A stretch of 64,000 bases of DNA from Balneola sp. Lineage in GTDB: Bacteria > Bacteroidota > Rhodothermia > Balneolales > Balneolaceae. The notes beneath the pieces are model-generated. The model ran no database searches. It was not told the DNA's origin and was given only the letters and a program-made list of their open reading frames with translations. The position numbers were made by a program, and so were the translations under genes. Below, in pieces: positions 1 through 8,447 of the stretch. The first letter of the stretch is position 1. The number at the start of each line of letters is the position of its first letter. The stretch lies in the NCBI GenBank assembly GCA_017643645.1, contig JAEPNB010000005.1, forward strand, positions 1-64,000. Direction: 5' to 3'.

Positions 1-192
1 AAAAGTACCAAAAGCTCCCGACAAGAATTATTGGCGCGAACTCCATTACATCGACTAATCATTACAAAAGGTCTTCGGTCGTATGATACATATTCAAGAA
101 TCAGCCTGAGTGTAATGATTGCTCCTTCGGAGCCGTCGATTTCATTGCGTTCTTGGTTCGCCAGTAATTCTAAAGGTCGAGGTAGTTGGAAG
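1..192 (+). repeat. structured dispersed repeat, copy 1 (cut by window edge)
   Basis: This stretch matches 13288-13479 at about 95% (nine differences counted by eye over ~192 bases). It contains nested inverted repeats: outer arms at 24-36 and 159-171, then CAAGAA/TTCTTG at 95-100 and 150-155, then GTAATGA/TCATTGC, and an inner GCTCC/GGAGC hairpin. The first bases are the right arm of a further hairpin seen whole in copy 2, so the element continues left of the window. The short reading frame inside it is not convincing as a gene because it lies within the folded repeat. Confidence 0.85.
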
Positions 193-235
193 CTTATTCT
201 GAAAATTCAGGACTATACACAGGCTGTCTGCTTTA

Positions 236-271
236 AATAAAAAAAGCGAAGCCTGATAAGACTTCGCTTTT
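236..271 (-). terminator. rho-independent terminator after hflC
   Basis: A perfect 10-bp stem (AAAAGCGAAG at 242-251 with CTTCGCTTTT at 262-271) ends in a U-run when read on the minus strand, 23 bases past the hflC stop. It closes the SpoIIE-hflK-hflC transcription unit. Confidence 0.8.
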
Positions 272-293
272 GATTAAACTAATATAGAGACTA

Positions 294-1238
294 TCAGTCG
301 ATAGAATTCAGATATTTGTAAAACTCACTATCCGTAGAAATAATCAGTGAAGTTTCTTTATCTATTGTTCTACCGTAAGCTTCCATGCTTTTAACAAATG
401 CGTATAATTCTCTGGCTTGGCGAGTTTTATTATAAGCATCGTTATAGATAGCAGCAGCACGTGCATCGGCTCTACCACGAATGGTTTCTGCTTCCTGAAA
501 AGCTTCAGACTGAATACGGAGTAATTCACGCTCCTTTTCACCTGTAATACGAGAGGCTTCCCCTTGCCCTTCTGATCTAAACTTATCAGCAATTCTATTT
601 CGTTCAGAGATCATACGATCATAAACAGTACGGCGAACTTCTTCTGCGTAATTGATTCGCTTAAATCTGAAATCAAGCACAGCTATTCCGAGGTCTTTAG
701 CTCTTTCATTAGCTAGTTGCTGTATTTTCTCTTGAATTTCATCTCTACCAACGCTAATAAATTGAAGTGAATCACTAACAATATCAGCTCTGCTCAAATC
801 CTGAGCCGGCTCTCGGTTGGTACTTCTGATAAGTTCAGCAAGGTTGTGTCCCGCCACTGCATTTCTAGCTTCACCATCCAGGATATCATCAAGCCTTGCC
901 TGAGCTCCCTGCTCATCACCAAGCGTCTCAAAATATCTTAGAGGATCGGTAATCTGCCAACGTGCATAGGTATCCACAAAAATGAATACTTTATCTTTCG
1001 TTGGCACCTGATTTGGATCGCCATCCCATTCTAAAAATCTTCTTTCGAAGTAGTTTGCCTTATGCAAAAATGGAACCTTTACGTTTAATCCCGGCTCAGT
1101 AATAGCTTCGCCAATTGGTTCACCAAATTGGGTAATAATTACTTGCTCTTTCTCTGATACGATAAATAGTGCTTGCGATGCTACTAACCCAACAACACCA
1201 AGTACAATCAGTAATCCTATTCCTTTTACGTTTTTCAT
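294..1238 (-). CDS. hflC: HflC, SPFH/prohibitin-family modulator of FtsH protease
   Basis: HflC forms a membrane-bound ring complex with HflK that surrounds and modulates the FtsH AAA protease. The 314-residue product has one N-terminal membrane segment (about residues 6-28) followed by an SPFH/band-7 domain beginning VSEKEQVIITQFGEPI, and a long charged coiled-coil helix (EGQGEASRITGEKERELL). Length and architecture match HflC. The start is ATG, 11 bases after the hflK stop, which fits co-translation. It is the last gene of the operon and is followed by a terminator. The sequence shows nothing odd. Confidence 0.93.
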   Translation of the reverse strand: MKNVKGIGLLIVLGVVGLVASQALFIVSEKEQVIITQFGEPIGEAITEPGLNVKVPFLHKANYFERRFLEWDGDPNQVPTKDKVFIFVDTYARWQITDPLRYFETLGDEQGAQARLDDILDGEARNAVAGHNLAELIRSTNREPAQDLSRADIVSDSLQFISVGRDEIQEKIQQLANERAKDLGIAVLDFRFKRINYAEEVRRTVYDRMISERNRIADKFRSEGQGEASRITGEKERELLRIQSEAFQEAETIRGRADARAAAIYNDAYNKTRQARELYAFVKSMEAYGRTIDKETSLIISTDSEFYKYLNSID

Positions 1239-1249
1239 GATTATACCTC

Positions 1250-2242
1250 TTAATTATTTTGGTTTTTAACTGGGCCACTCATCTGCAATTGAAGCAGAGG
1301 AATTACACTATTGCCCTTTTCATCTGTGATAATCTTCTGTCCCATTTTAGGAAGTATCTCTTCCATGGTTTCTAAGAAGATCCTTGTCTTTGTAACTTCA
1401 GGTGCTTTAATGTATTCAGAGTACAGATCATTGAATCTTGAAACTTCACCTTCTGCTGTATTTACACGACTAAGTGCATAACCTTCAGCTTGTTGAATAG
1501 TTTGTTCAGCTTCACCTGCAGCACGAGGAATTACTCTGTTGTAATCTGAGCGAGCTTCGTTTATAAGAGTCTCTCTCTGCTGTTCAGCTTCATTTACCCC
1601 ATTATAGGAAGGTTTTACCGGATCCGGTGGGTTAACATCTTGTAGTACTAACTGCTCAATTTTGATACCTAAAGCATACTCATCACAGATTTCCTGGATA
1701 ATAAGTTCGGCTTCTAATGCTACTTCAGCACGCCCAACAGTAATTACTTCATCAACTGTTCTGTCACCTACTATTTGGCGCATTGCAGTCTCTGAAATAT
1801 CCCGGAGTGTCTCATCCGGATTTCTAACTTTAAATAAATAGTTATACGGATCATCGATTCTATATTGAATAACCCATTCTACATCAGCCAAATTCAAATC
1901 CCCGGTAAGCATGAGTGATTCTCCACCATAACCGGCTTTTCTATAGGTTGAATTTACACCTGCAGTCGCTGTTCTGTAACCAAACTCATCTTTAAGCTGC
2001 CTTCGAACAGGTACATATTGCACCTTGTCTATAAAAGGAATCTTAAAATTTAAACCCGGTTGTGCTTTGGAAATGTATTTTCCAAATCTGGTTATAACTC
2101 CAACCTCTTCTGTTTCTACTGTATAAAAAGATGAGAATATCACCAATACCGCTACTAAACCGATAGCAATCGATTTTATGTTCTTTGTAATTTTCTCAAA
2201 CTCCGGCGGTACGTTGAATGAGAAATCTGTTTCTTGAGCCAT
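1250..2242 (-). CDS. hflK: HflK, SPFH/prohibitin-family partner of HflC
   Basis: This is the HflK subunit of the HflKC complex on the FtsH protease. It has a short cytosolic N-terminus without the Gly-rich tract of the enterobacterial protein, one membrane segment at about residues 24-44, then an SPFH domain with the typical ETEEVGVITRFGKY opening and the LNFKIPFIDKVQYV stretch. A coiled-coil region with EAEQQRETLINEA repeats follows. At 330 residues it is shorter than E. coli HflK but normal for this lineage. It lies 22 bases after the phosphatase gene and 11 bases before hflC. Confidence 0.92.
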   Translation of the reverse strand: MAQETDFSFNVPPEFEKITKNIKSIAIGLVAVLVIFSSFYTVETEEVGVITRFGKYISKAQPGLNFKIPFIDKVQYVPVRRQLKDEFGYRTATAGVNSTYRKAGYGGESLMLTGDLNLADVEWVIQYRIDDPYNYLFKVRNPDETLRDISETAMRQIVGDRTVDEVITVGRAEVALEAELIIQEICDEYALGIKIEQLVLQDVNPPDPVKPSYNGVNEAEQQRETLINEARSDYNRVIPRAAGEAEQTIQQAEGYALSRVNTAEGEVSRFNDLYSEYIKAPEVTKTRIFLETMEEILPKMGQKIITDEKGNSVIPLLQLQMSGPVKNQNN

Positions 2243-2264
2243 AGTGTTAGGCCTTAATTATTAG

Positions 2265-4799
2265 TTATACTTTTAAGCAAATTACAGTTGTATCATCAGC
2301 TAACTGATAATTACTGAATTTTTGCACTGTTCGTTTAATTTCCTGAGCTATCTCATTAGCAGAAAGGTTATCTGTGTCAATACGTTCCACAAGAGCCGGA
2401 ACTTCATCAAAACCAAACCATTCACCTTTCTCGTTAGCCGCTTCCGGTAACCCATCAGAGTATAACAAGAAAAAATCACCTTTCTTAAGTTTGAATTCAA
2501 GGTTTTGGTATTTCACATCCGGCTTAATTCCTAAAGGCAATTTGGGATCCGGTGTTTGAATAAAATCAGCTTTTCCGTTTCGCTTTAAAATCGGCTTACA
2601 ATGCCCTGCATTGGCAACACTGAGCATTTTAGTAGCAAGATCATATCTTGCCATTGCACAGGTAATAAATGTTCTTTTATCGGTACGGCTATAAATAGGC
2701 TCACATACTTCTGACAAGATCTCTGCCGGGGAATCTTCTTTCATTCTTGATAGTAATAATCCACTTGTAAAGATTGCGGGCATAGCCGCTCTCATAGCTT
2801 TCCCGGAAACATCCACAACAACCATTGTGAGTGCTTTTGCAGAACCATCTCCGTTTTCGCTTAAAACATAGTCGAAATAATCTCCACCTACTTCAAAAGA
2901 AGGCAGGAAAAATCCATGAACATCAAACCCTTCGGCCTGTGGAGGTTTTACAGGCATTAGTTTGTACTGACTTTCCCGCGCAATTTCTATTTCTCTTTCT
3001 ACTCTTAAATGTTGTGAAATTCGTTCTTCGTATTCAGGAACGTAATCTCCAATTTCAGAAAGCGGTGTTCCAAGTCGGTATGAAATTAAACCGTAAATGA
3101 GGGGTATTGTAAGAATCCCTGCCTGAGCCCAGGAAATGTAAGCAACTTCAATACTGGGAGAATTCCAATACGGTGTGATTATATACACAACTGCAAAAAC
3201 CCACCATGCTGTTAACACAGTAAGAATTCCATAAACCCGGTAACCAATTATTGTTACTACAGAGACAACAAGAAAGATTATATAATCCTGAAAAAATTCT
3301 CCATTTGTACCAATCAATCTTCCTAAAGTTGATATAAACAGCGCACTTGATAAAATACTTATGATTAAGGCTAACCATTTATTTCTAACCCAATGATGAA
3401 CCAATCCGTAAACAAAACCGATCTGTACAAAAACAACTAGCCAGGTGGTAGTCCAGCTACTCATGTTCATCGTCAATAACTGAAGTTCATTACTTGGCTC
3501 TGTAAATCCAAACTGACTATCCGCTTGATGGAAATATAAACCAAGTGCAAAAACCATCAGACTGAAAAGCCCGATGATAATTCCACTAAGAGCAAAACCA
3601 TGAATAAGACCTGATCCGGTTTCTCTCACAAAAAACTTTCTTTGCCAAAGAGCGTCAATAACATCAAGTTGTGCATGCTTTTGAGATCTTGCCAACGCTT
3701 CCCATGCTACATAAGCTAAAGCCATATACAAACCAACTGCCAACCCAAAAACCAAACTGTTTATTGCCGCACCAAGTAAAACGGTGTTCTCATAAAAGGG
3801 CATAAATGAACTCATCGCAAACATTGCCTGCCACCCATATACTCCTAACCCCACTGTAGCGAACATAAATAATGCTCTGCGCCACTCAACTTTTCCTCTG
3901 AAGATATTTTTAATTCCTACTGTAAAAGCACATGCTACGATCAAGATCAAACATCCAAAAAATACAAAGGTAAAAGTGCTGGCTTGCCGTGTTACAACAG
4001 CATCAAAATTTTCAGGCTCAAGTTCATTCTTTGCTACAAATGAATTGATCTGATACCCAAACTCCGTGCTAAACGTATTTTCATCTTCATATTCCTTAAT
4101 TACTGATTCCAGATTGAGTGACAGCGTATTTGGAAGCTCGAAATTTTCCCCTTTCCTAATCCAGTTAAATACCAGTCCCGAACTAAACGAACTATTTGAG
4201 ATCTGAGTTGGTGTTTCCGGATTTAGCTCTTCCTGAGCTATGGAGCTGGTATCTTCATCTGAACTTAGAAATTTGTACATACTAAGATCGTAACCCAGAA
4301 TATTGCCTACCACCGTTTCAGCAATCTCAATAGGAGAGCTACCTTTCAGGAAAGTAGGATTAGGCGCAAATTCGTTTGAAGAAAGTCGTGTTATCTTTCC
4401 TGAATTGGAAAAGCGCATTTTAAATCTTCCATAAGATTCGAAAAGCGCTCCGGGATTGATAATAGTTTCATTTACAGCACCTTTTTTACCAATTACACTA
4501 ACCCAAGATTGAAGATTTCTTTCTCTTTGATTTAACTCATAGGGTGTAAATCCGTTATCAAGAGTGTCATTAATAGCATCAAAATATCGGGTGTGCTGCT
4601 TTCTTGACGTAAAAATTTCTAAACTATCTGTTGAAAAGCCAAACGCCTGAGACAACCGAGTTACTTTTGATTCTACTTCATTTCTGCTTTCAGAAATTGG
4701 CTCTCCTGCATAGAAATCTGTATAAGGCCTCAGGAAAACGAACCCGGTAAATCCCAAAATCCCCAGCAATATTAGTATGTAAGAGTTTCTGTTGATCAC
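2265..4799 (-). CDS. SpoIIE-type PP2C phosphatase with large membrane sensor region
   Basis: The C-terminal ~240 residues form a PP2C/SpoIIE serine phosphatase domain: FEVGGDYFDYV, VVVDVSGKAMRAAMPA, NAGHCKPIL, DGLPEAANE and a terminal ADDTTVICLKV supply the metal-binding Asp residues. SpoIIE-type enzymes usually dephosphorylate anti-sigma-factor antagonists. The N-terminus has one membrane helix (about 8-26), an exported region of about 250 residues, and then eight or so hydrophobic helices to about residue 590. This suggests a membrane sensor controlling the phosphatase. The start codon is GTG. It heads the operon with hflK-hflC. No anti-sigma antagonist gene lies nearby, so its target is unknown. 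Confidence 0.85.
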   Translation of the reverse strand: MINRNSYILILLGILGFTGFVFLRPYTDFYAGEPISESRNEVESKVTRLSQAFGFSTDSLEIFTSRKQHTRYFDAINDTLDNGFTPYELNQRERNLQSWVSVIGKKGAVNETIINPGALFESYGRFKMRFSNSGKITRLSSNEFAPNPTFLKGSSPIEIAETVVGNILGYDLSMYKFLSSDEDTSSIAQEELNPETPTQISNSSFSSGLVFNWIRKGENFELPNTLSLNLESVIKEYEDENTFSTEFGYQINSFVAKNELEPENFDAVVTRQASTFTFVFFGCLILIVACAFTVGIKNIFRGKVEWRRALFMFATVGLGVYGWQAMFAMSSFMPFYENTVLLGAAINSLVFGLAVGLYMALAYVAWEALARSQKHAQLDVIDALWQRKFFVRETGSGLIHGFALSGIIIGLFSLMVFALGLYFHQADSQFGFTEPSNELQLLTMNMSSWTTTWLVVFVQIGFVYGLVHHWVRNKWLALIISILSSALFISTLGRLIGTNGEFFQDYIIFLVVSVVTIIGYRVYGILTVLTAWWVFAVVYIITPYWNSPSIEVAYISWAQAGILTIPLIYGLISYRLGTPLSEIGDYVPEYEERISQHLRVEREIEIARESQYKLMPVKPPQAEGFDVHGFFLPSFEVGGDYFDYVLSENGDGSAKALTMVVVDVSGKAMRAAMPAIFTSGLLLSRMKEDSPAEILSEVCEPIYSRTDKRTFITCAMARYDLATKMLSVANAGHCKPILKRNGKADFIQTPDPKLPLGIKPDVKYQNLEFKLKKGDFFLLYSDGLPEAANEKGEWFGFDEVPALVERIDTDNLSANEIAQEIKRTVQKFSNYQLADDTTVICLKV

Positions 4800-4949
4800 T
4801 CTTAATCAGCCCTTTTATCTATTTAAATTCTGCGTTCCTGAAGCTACGGCTTTTTCTGTTTTTTGTTACCCGTTTTCTTTTATTATTCATCTTTTAATGC
4901 CTCCGAAACATTCTTTATTTTATTTGCTGTCAATTAATTGGATTTATCT

Positions 4950-6632
4950 ATGAGTTTAAAACGTTTTTTCGCATCAGGGTTTATTTCTTTACTGTTTTTA
5001 TTGTCGGGATCAGTGCTCGCTTTTCAAAATGCACAGTCTGAACTTTTGTCTACACCAAAGAAGTCATTGCATACATTTTTACACTGGCAACAAACAGGAC
5101 ACTTGGATTTAGGCAAAGCAGCATTAACCATGAAGTTGCTTGAAGGAACTGAAGAAGAACGCATTGAACTTGCTACCGAATTAAAAAAAGTACTGGATGC
5201 CAGAGGTTTATTAGTTGAATATGAAGCCGTACCGAATACAAGAAATTATGTGGATAGCCTATCCGGTTTGCAACAGTATATTTTATTTGATGAGCTTCCT
5301 GAGGTTTATCTTACCAAGACAAACAATGAATGGGTATTCTCAAAAGCTACAATTGAGCAAATCCCTGAATTATACAGAGATACTTTTTCATCCTTAGTTG
5401 AAGCTGTTGTTGGAGAACTACCCGAATCTTTGAAAAAAGATTGGTTTGGAATACAAATCTGGCAATACATAGCTATTTTTTGCTGGCTTTTACTCGGATT
5501 GATCTTCCGGAAAATATTTGAATTTATTCTGGAAAATTATATTCACAAGCTAGCCAAAAAGACAAAATTTACCTGGGATGACGATCTGATTGACGGAATA
5601 GATAAGCCTTCAGGTTTTATTTTCATGATGTTTTTCTGGTTGGCAACATTTACCAACTTTCAATTATCAGTTACGGTAAATCACTACCTCTCTCTGATTC
5701 TTGAAATAGCTGTTTCCGTAGGATTTATATGGTTATTCTATAATCTTTCAGATGTGTTTTCTAAGTATTTAGGAGTACTCACTTCAAAAACTGAAACCAA
5801 ACTGGATGACCAACTTGTTCCTTTGATTCGTAAAACCCTCCGCTTTTTTGTTCTTCTTATGGGGGTAATTCTTATCCTGCAAAACAATGGATATAATGTT
5901 GCTTCTTTAATTGCAGGTCTCGGTATTGGTGGACTTGCAGTAGCGCTTGCCGCACGTGATACTTTAGCTAATTTCTTCGGATCGATAACCATATTTGTTG
6001 ACAAGCCTTTCAGAATTGGTGACTGGATAAAAGTTGCAGGAGTAGAAGGAACTGTTGAAGAAGTGGGATTCAGGTCTACAAGAATAAGAACTTTTTATAA
6101 CTCACTGGTGAGTGTTCCAAACTCAAACATTTCCAATAATGAGGTTGATAATTTAGGGCTCCGTGAATATCGTCGGTTATTGACCACTCTTAATCTAACC
6201 TATTCCACTTCTCCTGAGCAGATGGAAGCATTTGTGGAAGGCATTAAAGCGATTGTAAAATCAAACCCTCATTTCCGTCAGGATTTTTATGAAGTCCACT
6301 TCAATGCTTTTGGAGCACACTCATTAGATGTGATGGTATATGTATTCTTTAAAGTACCTGATTGGAGTACCGAGTTACAGCAAAAGCATAATTTCTTTCT
6401 TGAAGTTCTGAAGCTAGCCAAAGAAGTTGGTGTTGAATTCGCGTTCCCGACTCAGACACTACATGTGGATTCATTCCATAAAGATGAACCCAGACAAGTT
6501 GGCGAACCCAAAACAGAAGAAGAATTAGCTGCCAGCGTTACTGAATACGGCCCCAATGGCTCAAAAAGTAATCCTGATGGATTAAGGATTTTTAAAGATG
6601 GTAAAGAAGTAGATTTCGGGAGCGGTAAGTAA
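4950..6632 (+). CDS. MscS-family mechanosensitive channel
   Basis: This small-conductance mechanosensitive channel protein relieves osmotic pressure by opening a pore under membrane tension. The pore-lining helix region is clear (ASLIAGLGIGGLAVALAARD), followed by the MscS beta domain (NFFGSITIFVDKPFRIGDW, then EGTVEEVGFRSTRIRT and VSVPNSNIS). I chose the ATG at 4950 because it opens a normal signal peptide (MSLKRFFASGFISLLFLLSG, then SVLAF). A TTG four codons earlier is possible. At 560 residues it is longer than E. coli MscS and has an exported N-terminal domain and several extra helices. It is divergent from the SpoIIE gene and abuts the next gene tail to tail with no spare base. Confidence 0.9.
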   Translation: MSLKRFFASGFISLLFLLSGSVLAFQNAQSELLSTPKKSLHTFLHWQQTGHLDLGKAALTMKLLEGTEEERIELATELKKVLDARGLLVEYEAVPNTRNYVDSLSGLQQYILFDELPEVYLTKTNNEWVFSKATIEQIPELYRDTFSSLVEAVVGELPESLKKDWFGIQIWQYIAIFCWLLLGLIFRKIFEFILENYIHKLAKKTKFTWDDDLIDGIDKPSGFIFMMFFWLATFTNFQLSVTVNHYLSLILEIAVSVGFIWLFYNLSDVFSKYLGVLTSKTETKLDDQLVPLIRKTLRFFVLLMGVILILQNNGYNVASLIAGLGIGGLAVALAARDTLANFFGSITIFVDKPFRIGDWIKVAGVEGTVEEVGFRSTRIRTFYNSLVSVPNSNISNNEVDNLGLREYRRLLTTLNLTYSTSPEQMEAFVEGIKAIVKSNPHFRQDFYEVHFNAFGAHSLDVMVYVFFKVPDWSTELQQKHNFFLEVLKLAKEVGVEFAFPTQTLHVDSFHKDEPRQVGEPKTEEELAASVTEYGPNGSKSNPDGLRIFKDGKEVDFGSGK

Positions 6633-7007
6633 TCAGGCCGGCTTTTTTGTTTCAGTCATTTTATGAACGGCTTTTGTAAAGTCATCATCTGTAACTGGTT
6701 TTATCAAAAACATTGAATTTGAAATCTCAGAAGCTCTGTTCATGTTCAACGCATCAGAATTACCGCTTGCAAAAATTACGGGGCTGTTTGAATGATTCCG
6801 TATTTCTATCATAGCATCAATTCCATCTATTATACCGTTTAGCATAATATCCATGATAATAATATCAACTTTTTCACTACTCAACACTTCAATAGCCATT
6901 TCTCCTGTTGTTACTTCACTAATGATCTCGTAATTCATTTTTTCGAGGTAATGCCTGTAAACAACTGCTATAAGTAAATTATCTTCAACGATAATTGCTT
7001 TTTTCAT
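6633..7007 (-). CDS. single-domain response regulator receiver
   Basis: This is a stand-alone CheY-like receiver of 124 residues. The key residues are all present: acidic pair E8-D9, phosphoacceptor D53 in IIIMDIMLNG, S81 at the Thr/Ser switch position, and K103 followed by a cis-Pro. It has no output domain, so it would act by protein contact or as a phosphorelay intermediate. No histidine kinase lies nearby. It has its own upstream gap containing the terminator of the preceding bacilliredoxin gene, which suggests separate transcription. Confidence 0.88.
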   Translation of the reverse strand: MKKAIIVEDNLLIAVVYRHYLEKMNYEIISEVTTGEMAIEVLSSEKVDIIIMDIMLNGIIDGIDAMIEIRNHSNSPVIFASGNSDALNMNRASEISNSMFLIKPVTDDDFTKAVHKMTETKKPA

Positions 7008-7061
7008 TCAGTTCCCAAAATTTTAGTACAAGTAATGTTATCGACACTTATTAATTTTACT

Positions 7062-7103
7062 AAAATAAAAAACCCTGAGTACTTTAATACTCAGGGTTTA
7101 AAT
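7062..7103 (-). terminator. rho-independent terminator after bacilliredoxin gene
   Basis: A perfect 12-bp stem (7070-7081 with 7088-7099, loop CTTTAA) is followed on the minus strand by a U-rich tail. It lies about 25 bases past the stop of the gene ending at 7127. Confidence 0.85.
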
Positions 7104-7126
7104 AAATGATGATCATTTAAAGGTTT

Positions 7127-7573
7127 TTACTTTTCATCCTTTTCTTTTCCAAAGGCTTCGAAAACCATTTTAAGATCATTAGCTACATCCTCACTTGTTC
7201 TACCCTCTATTCTGTGACGCGGAATCATTGCTTTAATTTCTCCGTCCACAAAATATGCAAATGCAGGTGATGATGGTGGATATTCGCTGAAGTAAGCGCG
7301 TGCATGAGCAGTTGCCTCTTTATCTTGTCCGGCGAATACAGTGACCATATGATCAGGTTTCGCTTCAGAATTTTCTAAAGCAATTCCCAGGCCCGGCCGG
7401 GCGTTTCCGGCTGCGCAACCGCACACCGAATTTATCGCCATCAACATAGTACCTTTGTACTCTTTCATTGCTCGGTCTACATCTTCCGGTGTTTTGAGTT
7501 CTTCCACACCAAATTGAGTGAGTTCTTCTCTCATCCAGGACGTATCCGGCCCCATTCCAAATCCAAATTGCAT
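7127..7573 (-). CDS. BrxA/BrxB-family bacilliredoxin (YphP/YqiW-like)
   Basis: This family consists of thioredoxin-fold proteins that remove bacillithiol from protein mixed disulfides or act as low-potential thiol-disulfide exchangers. The Cys-Gly-Cys active site is at residues 51-53 (NSVCGCAAG), and the family landmarks PEDVDRAM, FAGQDKEATAHAR and RHRIEGR are present. Its 148 residues are the usual length. A strong AGGAG lies seven bases before the ATG. It is 48 bases downstream of the superoxide dismutase gene on the same strand and ends in a terminator, suggesting a two-gene oxidative-stress unit (inference). Confidence 0.9.
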   Translation of the reverse strand: MQFGFGMGPDTSWMREELTQFGVEELKTPEDVDRAMKEYKGTMLMAINSVCGCAAGNARPGLGIALENSEAKPDHMVTVFAGQDKEATAHARAYFSEYPPSSPAFAYFVDGEIKAMIPRHRIEGRTSEDVANDLKMVFEAFGKEKDEK

Positions 7574-7621
7574 AGTTTCTCCTGTTAAATTGGAGTTAAG
7601 ATACGAATCTCTTTTAAAAGA

Positions 7622-8230
7622 TTACTTCGCGTCTTTATAGTTTTTATTTACCTGATCCCAATTGATCACATTCCAGAATGCTGAAATATAGTCAGGACGT
7701 CGGTTTTGATAATTTAGATAGTACGCATGTTCCCAAACATCCAATCCAAGAACAGGAGTCAAACCATCCATTAAAGGACTATCCTGATTTGCTGTAGAAT
7801 GTACTTTCAGATTTCCGCTTCCATCAACTGATAACCAAGCCCATCCGGATCCAAAACGAGTTCCGGCAGCATTGCTGAATTCTTCTTTGAATTTATCAAA
7901 GCTTCCAAAAGCTTCATTGATAGCCTCCGCTATATCTCCATCAGGGTTTCCGCCACCGTTTGGTGAAAGAATGGTCCAAAATAATTTGTGGTTAGCATAA
8001 CCGCCACCATTGTTGATGACTCCCTGCTTCACTGAATCAGGCACTTCATTAATTCTTGTAAGCACTTCCTCAATATCCAGATCTGCAAAAGCGTGGCCTT
8101 CAAGAGCTGCGTTAACTTTATTTGTATATCCCTGGTGATGCTTGGTGTGATGGATCTCCATCGTTTTTGCATCGAAATGAGGTTCTAATGCATCGTAAGC
8201 ATATGGTAGTTCCGGTAATTCGTAAGCCAT
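7622..8230 (-). CDS. sodA: superoxide dismutase, Mn/Fe family (Mn-type signatures)
   Basis: The enzyme converts superoxide to hydrogen peroxide and oxygen in the cytosol. Metal ligands are His27, His81, Asp164 and His168 ([10 protein letters not shown]). The [11 protein letters not shown] segment and Gln149 in ANQDSPL are typical of manganese or cambialistic enzymes rather than strict Fe-SOD. The 202-residue length is normal and there is no signal peptide. AGAGGAA precedes the ATG. It is transcribed divergently from the transhydrogenase-like gene and probably with the bacilliredoxin gene. Confidence 0.95.
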   Translation of the reverse strand: MAYELPELPYAYDALEPHFDAKTMEIHHTKHHQGYTNKVNAALEGHAFADLDIEEVLTRINEVPDSVKQGVINNGGGYANHKLFWTILSPNGGGNPDGDIAEAINEAFGSFDKFKEEFSNAAGTRFGSGWAWLSVDGSGNLKVHSTANQDSPLMDGLTPVLGLDVWEHAYYLNYQNRRPDYISAFWNVINWDQVNKNYKDAK

Positions 8231-8447
8231 GGTTCCTCTTTGTTAATTTAAATTTCTGTTTTCTAGCATCTACAAATTTGATGCCACTTTTTCCGCTTAT
8301 TAAAATAAGCAATGACATGGTCAATTTCGTTCCTGCCACTATATATAGTGTCTATCTTTTCAATTTGTTTACACTATTAGCTAATTCTATATCTGATTTA
8401 GGCTTAAAAATGGGCTATCTTTCAACCTCACACTTACTATACGAACT

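Noticed and set aside
31-240. 69-residue open frame at the left edge, with a sister frame at 13237-13536
   Set aside because: Both lie inside the structured repeat, carry no recognisable domain, and the copies differ in ways that do not protect the protein reading; the similarity is explained by the DNA repeat.
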